Positions 16,573-19,789 of a DNA stretch of 19,789 bases are shown here, piece after piece (the stretch's first letter is position 1; each line of letters begins with the position of its first letter). The stretch is taken from NCBI GenBank assembly GCA_017421145.1, contig JAFOTA010000079.1, positions 1 through 19,789 on the forward strand, written 5' to 3'. A model generated the notes under the pieces. The model had not been told where the DNA came from. It did no database searches and saw only the letters and a list, made by a program, of their open reading frames with translations. The DNA is from Treponema sp. (GTDB lineage: Bacteria; Spirochaetota; Spirochaetia; Treponematales; Treponemataceae). Both the position numbers and the translations under genes were made by a program.

Positions 16573-17625
16573 ATGAACAAACAGGATTTTTACAGTTTAT
16601 TAAAGACCGTACCGAAAGCTGAATTACATCTCCATGGAGAGGCTGTCATAAGCAATGACACCATCAGAAAGCTGTACAAGAGCAAATTCGGCGAAGAAAT
16701 GCCGGAACAGGAGCTTGAATCACTATGGGCATATTCCGACTTACCCGGATTCCTGGCATCGTTCATAAAAATCCAGAACTACTTCGTAAATCCTGATGAC
16801 TGCGAATACTATTTCAGCGACTTCGGAAAATACCTGTACGAAAACAACATAGTATACGTCGAAACTTTTTTCGCCCCCACTTCACTCTTAAAAAACGGCT
16901 TTGATTTCCACGACCTGACCCAGAGAATGTCAAAGGCGATCATCCGGGCAAAAGAAAAATACGGTGCAACTGTCAAAATCATCGTTGACGTGAGCCGCTC
17001 TTTCGGACTTGAAAACGCAAGGCACAATCTTGAGCTGGTGCTTAAAGAAAACAACCCTGACATAATCGGAATAGGACTCGGCGGTGACGAAGCAAAGGGA
17101 CCTGCAAGGGATTATGCGGAAGTTTTCCAGGAAGCAAAAAAAGCCGGGCTTCACAGGGTGGCACATGCAGGCGAAACGGTAGACAGCTGGTCAATGAAAG
17201 ACTGCATCAACCTTCTTGACGCTGAGCGCATAGGACACGGAATTTCCGCTGCATACGACGAACCTTTCATGCAGGAGCTTTCACAGACAAAGTTTCCTCT
17301 TGAAGTAAGCCCGACAAGCAACGTTTTCACAAAGCATTACGTTTCAAGGATAAAGGATCATCCCTTCAAAAAACTTTACAAAGCCGGATGCAACGTAACA
17401 TTGAACACCGACGACCCTACTTTCTTCAAGGTAAGCCTGATCGACGAATATTGGAACGTCTACAGCAAGATGGGTCTGAAGCTCAAGGACATAAAGCGGA
17501 TCATCCTCAACGGATTCAACGCTGCTTTCATGAGCGACGAAGAAAAGGCATCCTACTGCGCGAAAGTGAACGAAGCCTGGGACACATGGTTTGAAACCCA
17601 TCCGAAAGAAAGCCCTTCCGAATAA
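16573..17625 (+). CDS. add: Adenosine deaminase-family protein
   Basis: This 350-residue amidohydrolase carries the metal and substrate residues of the adenosine/adenine deaminase family: H19-x-H21 in AELHLHGEA, GIGLGGDE near 166-173, H198 and E201 in HAGE, H222 in ERIGHGIS, SPTSNV near 246, and the NTDDP motif with D280-D281. It would hydrolyse adenosine (or deoxyadenosine) to inosine and ammonia for purine salvage. The N-terminal block reads HLHGEA rather than the commoner HLHLxG, so adenine or a related aminopurine is possible as substrate. GGAAG at 16562-16566 supports the start. The next gene begins 12 bases downstream. Confidence 0.88.
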   Translation: MNKQDFYSLLKTVPKAELHLHGEAVISNDTIRKLYKSKFGEEMPEQELESLWAYSDLPGFLASFIKIQNYFVNPDDCEYYFSDFGKYLYENNIVYVETFFAPTSLLKNGFDFHDLTQRMSKAIIRAKEKYGATVKIIVDVSRSFGLENARHNLELVLKENNPDIIGIGLGGDEAKGPARDYAEVFQEAKKAGLHRVAHAGETVDSWSMKDCINLLDAERIGHGISAAYDEPFMQELSQTKFPLEVSPTSNVFTKHYVSRIKDHPFKKLYKAGCNVTLNTDDPTFFKVSLIDEYWNVYSKMGLKLKDIKRIILNGFNAAFMSDEEKASYCAKVNEAWDTWFETHPKESPSE

Positions 17626-17637
17626 ACGGCAGATTCC

Positions 17638-18975
17638 ATGTTTCCTCCGTTTCCAGAAAAAGAAGCACTAGAATGCTGCGAAAAAATGATTGAGGAAATC
17701 AGGTGCGGCATGCTTGAAATAAAGCACGAGGGCCAGATCAGCCGGGAAAGGCAGAATCCTCCGGTAATGCTCGGTGCACTCACATGCATTGACGGCCAAG
17801 GTTCAAAAATCATTGTCAGGACGGTTTCGGGAAACAGCAGGTATCTTGAGCCGAAAGAAAATCACGCAGGAATATTCTACGCTCCTTCAATAGTATCTTC
17901 AAAAGAGATTCAGGACGCGCTTTATGAAAACGACGGAAAAATCCACGCGCTTACTGCAAAAATAGATGCGCTTCCGAAAAGTGACGTTGAAGAAATCAAA
18001 AGGCTTTCAAAGGAACGCACGGAGCTTACGACAAAATCGCTCATAAAATTCCATGCCCTCTACTCTTTCCATACTTTCACAGGAAAAAAAATAACGCTCA
18101 GGGAAATGTGCGACGAAAAAAAAATTGCTCTTCCGCCGACGGGAACAGGAGAATGCTGCGGTCCCAAGCTTCTTGATTTTGCAGCAAAAAATTCGCTCGT
18201 ACCGCTCAGCATGGCAGAAATCATCTATGACCCTGAAAATGACGGGATGCAAAAACATGAAGCCGTTCCTCCCTGTGATTCAAGGTGCGCGATCGTTCTT
18301 CCCGGCATGCTCGGTCTTGAAATCCTTTACCGGGATGATTCGATAGTCGTGGTAAACAAGCAGAGCGGACTTCTTTCAATTCCAGGAAAAACGGTAAAAG
18401 ACTGCGTTACGGAAAGATTGAAAAAACTTTTTCCCGGATGCATTGAACAGCCCTCCGTACACAGGCTCGACATGGAAACAAGCGGTCTTCTTGTGCTTGC
18501 GCTTACAAAAGAAGCTCACAGGAACCTGAGCATGCAGTTTCAGGACGGCAGTGTGGAAAAAGAATATGAGGCGCTGCTCGACGGGATACTTCCTAAAGCC
18601 GGCATTCCGAAAGAAGGACAGATGGAGCTTTATTTCAGGGTTGACCTTGACAACAGGCCGCACCAGATGTGGGATGAAACCTACGGTAAAAAAGCCGTAA
18701 CGCAATGGGAAATACTCGACGTGGAATCATATACCGCACCTGACAAAAGCCGGCGTTTTGCAACCAGGGTAAAATTCATTCCGCACACAGGAAGGACTCA
18801 CCAGCTCAGGCTTGCGGCGGCAGATCCACATGGTTTTTCGGTTCCGATAATAGGCGACACTCTTTACGGAAAATGCGAAAAAGGCGAAAGGCTCCTTCTC
18901 CATTCATCAAAGCTTACATTCGAGCATCCCGTCACAAAAGAAAAAATGAATTTCATATCAAAGCCTCCGTTCTGA
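17638..18975 (+). CDS. RluA-family pseudouridine synthase with N-terminal extension
   Basis: The C-terminal half (about 225-445) is an RluA-type pseudouridine synthase: LYRDDSIVVVNKQSGLLSIPG, then HRLDMETSGLL with catalytic D278, the RVKFIPHTGRTHQLRLAA block near 377-395, and GDTLYGK near 406. It isomerises uridine in rRNA or tRNA. The first 220 residues are an extra domain with a Lys/Glu-rich, coiled-coil-like stretch (about 100-130) and a conserved-looking PPTGTGECCGPKLLDFA (166-182). I recall similar GTG-x-CC-x-PKLL motifs in long RluA-family proteins of other bacteria. With 445 residues it is about twice the length of E. coli RluA. It is probably co-transcribed with the deaminase. The ribosome site is weak and the RNA target unknown. 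Confidence 0.9.
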   Translation: MFPPFPEKEALECCEKMIEEIRCGMLEIKHEGQISRERQNPPVMLGALTCIDGQGSKIIVRTVSGNSRYLEPKENHAGIFYAPSIVSSKEIQDALYENDGKIHALTAKIDALPKSDVEEIKRLSKERTELTTKSLIKFHALYSFHTFTGKKITLREMCDEKKIALPPTGTGECCGPKLLDFAAKNSLVPLSMAEIIYDPENDGMQKHEAVPPCDSRCAIVLPGMLGLEILYRDDSIVVVNKQSGLLSIPGKTVKDCVTERLKKLFPGCIEQPSVHRLDMETSGLLVLALTKEAHRNLSMQFQDGSVEKEYEALLDGILPKAGIPKEGQMELYFRVDLDNRPHQMWDETYGKKAVTQWEILDVESYTAPDKSRRFATRVKFIPHTGRTHQLRLAAADPHGFSVPIIGDTLYGKCEKGERLLLHSSKLTFEHPVTKEKMNFISKPPF

Positions 18976-18982
18976 CCGCAAG

Positions 18983-19011
18983 TTGAAAAAATCCGAAAGA
19001 TTTTTTATACT
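18983..19011 (+). promoter_or_regulatory. Promoter of the GH3 gene with palindromic spacer
   Basis: TTGAAA (18983-18988) and TATACT (19006-19011), both 5 of 6, are exactly 17 bases apart. The predicted start is at about 19018, the A of the ATG, so the mRNA would be leaderless; no Shine-Dalgarno site is present. The spacer holds a perfect 8-base inverted repeat, AAAAAATC (18986-18993) and GATTTTTT (18999-19006) around CGAAA. This may be an operator or a weak terminator for the pseudouridine synthase gene. Confidence 0.65.
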
Positions 19012-19017
19012 CAATCC

Positions 19018-19789
19018 ATGAAGATTTTCCATGCGGTTTTGTTTTCGCTGATACTGCAGATTCCCATGACTTTTGGCACCGCGGAGAGCAGGCTTTTGTA
19101 TCCCGGATTATGCTCGGATCAGCTGGAGGACAAAAAAATTGACGCGGCAATCGAATGCTACCTTTTTTCACTTCCCCCTGAGCAAAGGATTTCGCAGATT
19201 TTTTTAGTGAACATCCCCGGAAACATAAGATACCGTCCCATTGAAAATTCAAGTAAAATAGACAAATATACGGGTTCGTCCGAAGTACCGCTTGTCCCCG
19301 GAGGAGCGATTTTGTTCGGATACAACATATCGGACAGCGCAGAGGACACCATGGATTTTCTTTCGTCGGTGGCTTCTTACTGCGATGAAAAAAAAATATG
19401 CAGGCCGTACATTGCGGTGGATCAGGAAGGCGGGTATGTCGCAAGGCTGAGGAACGTCACGAGCAGGCTGCCTTCAAGCGGGCAGGTCGCAAAAAAGCTC
19501 ACTCCCGGACAAGCATACGAAATGTATTCATATCAGGCAAGGCAGATGCACGCACTCGGATTCGACATGAACCTTGCACCGGTCAGCGAAAGCGAAGATG
19601 AAGGAAACAAGGAGTTCCTTGACACACGCTCATACGGAAACAATCCAAGCGCAATCTCAACAGCATGGCGGCGGTAAGGGCATACCAGACGAACGGCATA
19701 TCGGCTGTCCTCAAGCATTTTCCGGGAAACACTAACACCGATCCGCACACAGGACTTCCTGAAATGCATTTTTCAGAGCATGAACTTGT
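19018..19789 (+). pseudogene. Exported GH3 beta-N-acetylhexosaminidase (NagZ-like), frameshifted and cut by the window end
   Basis: A hydrophobic signal peptide spans about residues 1-22. The GH3 barrel follows, with PGGAILFGYNI near 93, the signature VDQEGGYVARL near 139-149, HALGFDMNLAPV near 178-189 and FLDTRSYGNNPSAIS near 201. The frame then runs into a stop at 19675-19677. From 19659 the -1 frame continues the family sequence: NSMAAVRAYQTNGISAVL, then KHFPGNTNTDPHTGLPEM, which contains the NagZ-type Asp-His dyad. One added base near 19657-19660 would restore the gene. It would remove N-acetylhexosamine from peptidoglycan or glycan fragments outside the cytoplasm. The 3' end lies beyond 19789. 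Sequence error is the first explanation to test. Confidence 0.85.

Overview
The window looks like a chromosomal segment from a Treponema-type spirochaete, host-associated rather than identifiable to species. I base this on the slightly AT-rich composition, short coupled operons, sigma-70-like promoters, the ruvC-ruvA-ruvB-queA arrangement behind yebC, and a CapD-like / DegT-like / molybdenum-hydroxylase-like cluster that, from memory only, resembles the Treponema pallidum TP0077-TP0080 neighbourhood. No phage, transposon, CRISPR array, tRNA or rRNA was recognised. The longest stretch without a gene is about 150 bases (16420-16572).

Left part, plus strand (130-6672): a tightly packed cluster. 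A soluble NDP-sugar 4,6-dehydratase/epimerase of the CapD/FlaA1/PglF group is followed with no gap by a DegT-type PLP aminotransferase, a classic pair for making an amino-sugar nucleotide. The aminotransferase overlaps the start of an 789-residue protein with the fold of a xanthine dehydrogenase/aldehyde oxidase large subunit. That gene overlaps, through a TTG start, a fused [2Fe-2S]+FAD subunit. The large subunit has lost every glycine-rich molybdopterin motif I could align yet keeps the Gly-Glu of the catalytic glutamate. The electron-transfer subunit keeps most of its ligands. This pair is the most unusual system here.

Middle, minus strand (6687-12843): in transcription order, a LysM/degenerate-LytM envelope protein and a small GT2-like glycosyltransferase; yebC from its own near-consensus promoter; a strong intrinsic terminator; then ruvC, ruvA, ruvB and queA (Holliday-junction processing plus queuosine tRNA modification). 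As sequenced, ruvA is broken by a one-base deficit in a T7 tract.

Right-middle, minus strand (12934-16419): lysC-dapB, the aspartate-to-diaminopimelate/lysine entry steps, and an RRM RNA-binding protein followed by an intracellular M28-type metallopeptidase.

Right, plus strand (16573-19789): an adenosine-deaminase-family gene, an RluA-family pseudouridine synthase with a long N-terminal domain, and the 5' part of an exported GH3 beta-N-acetylhexosaminidase. The last reads from a promoter that would give a leaderless mRNA, is broken by a one-base frameshift at about 19658, and runs off the window end.

The two apparent frameshifts (ruvA, GH3) are both single-base deficits in otherwise well-conserved genes, so sequencing or assembly error must be excluded before calling them biology.
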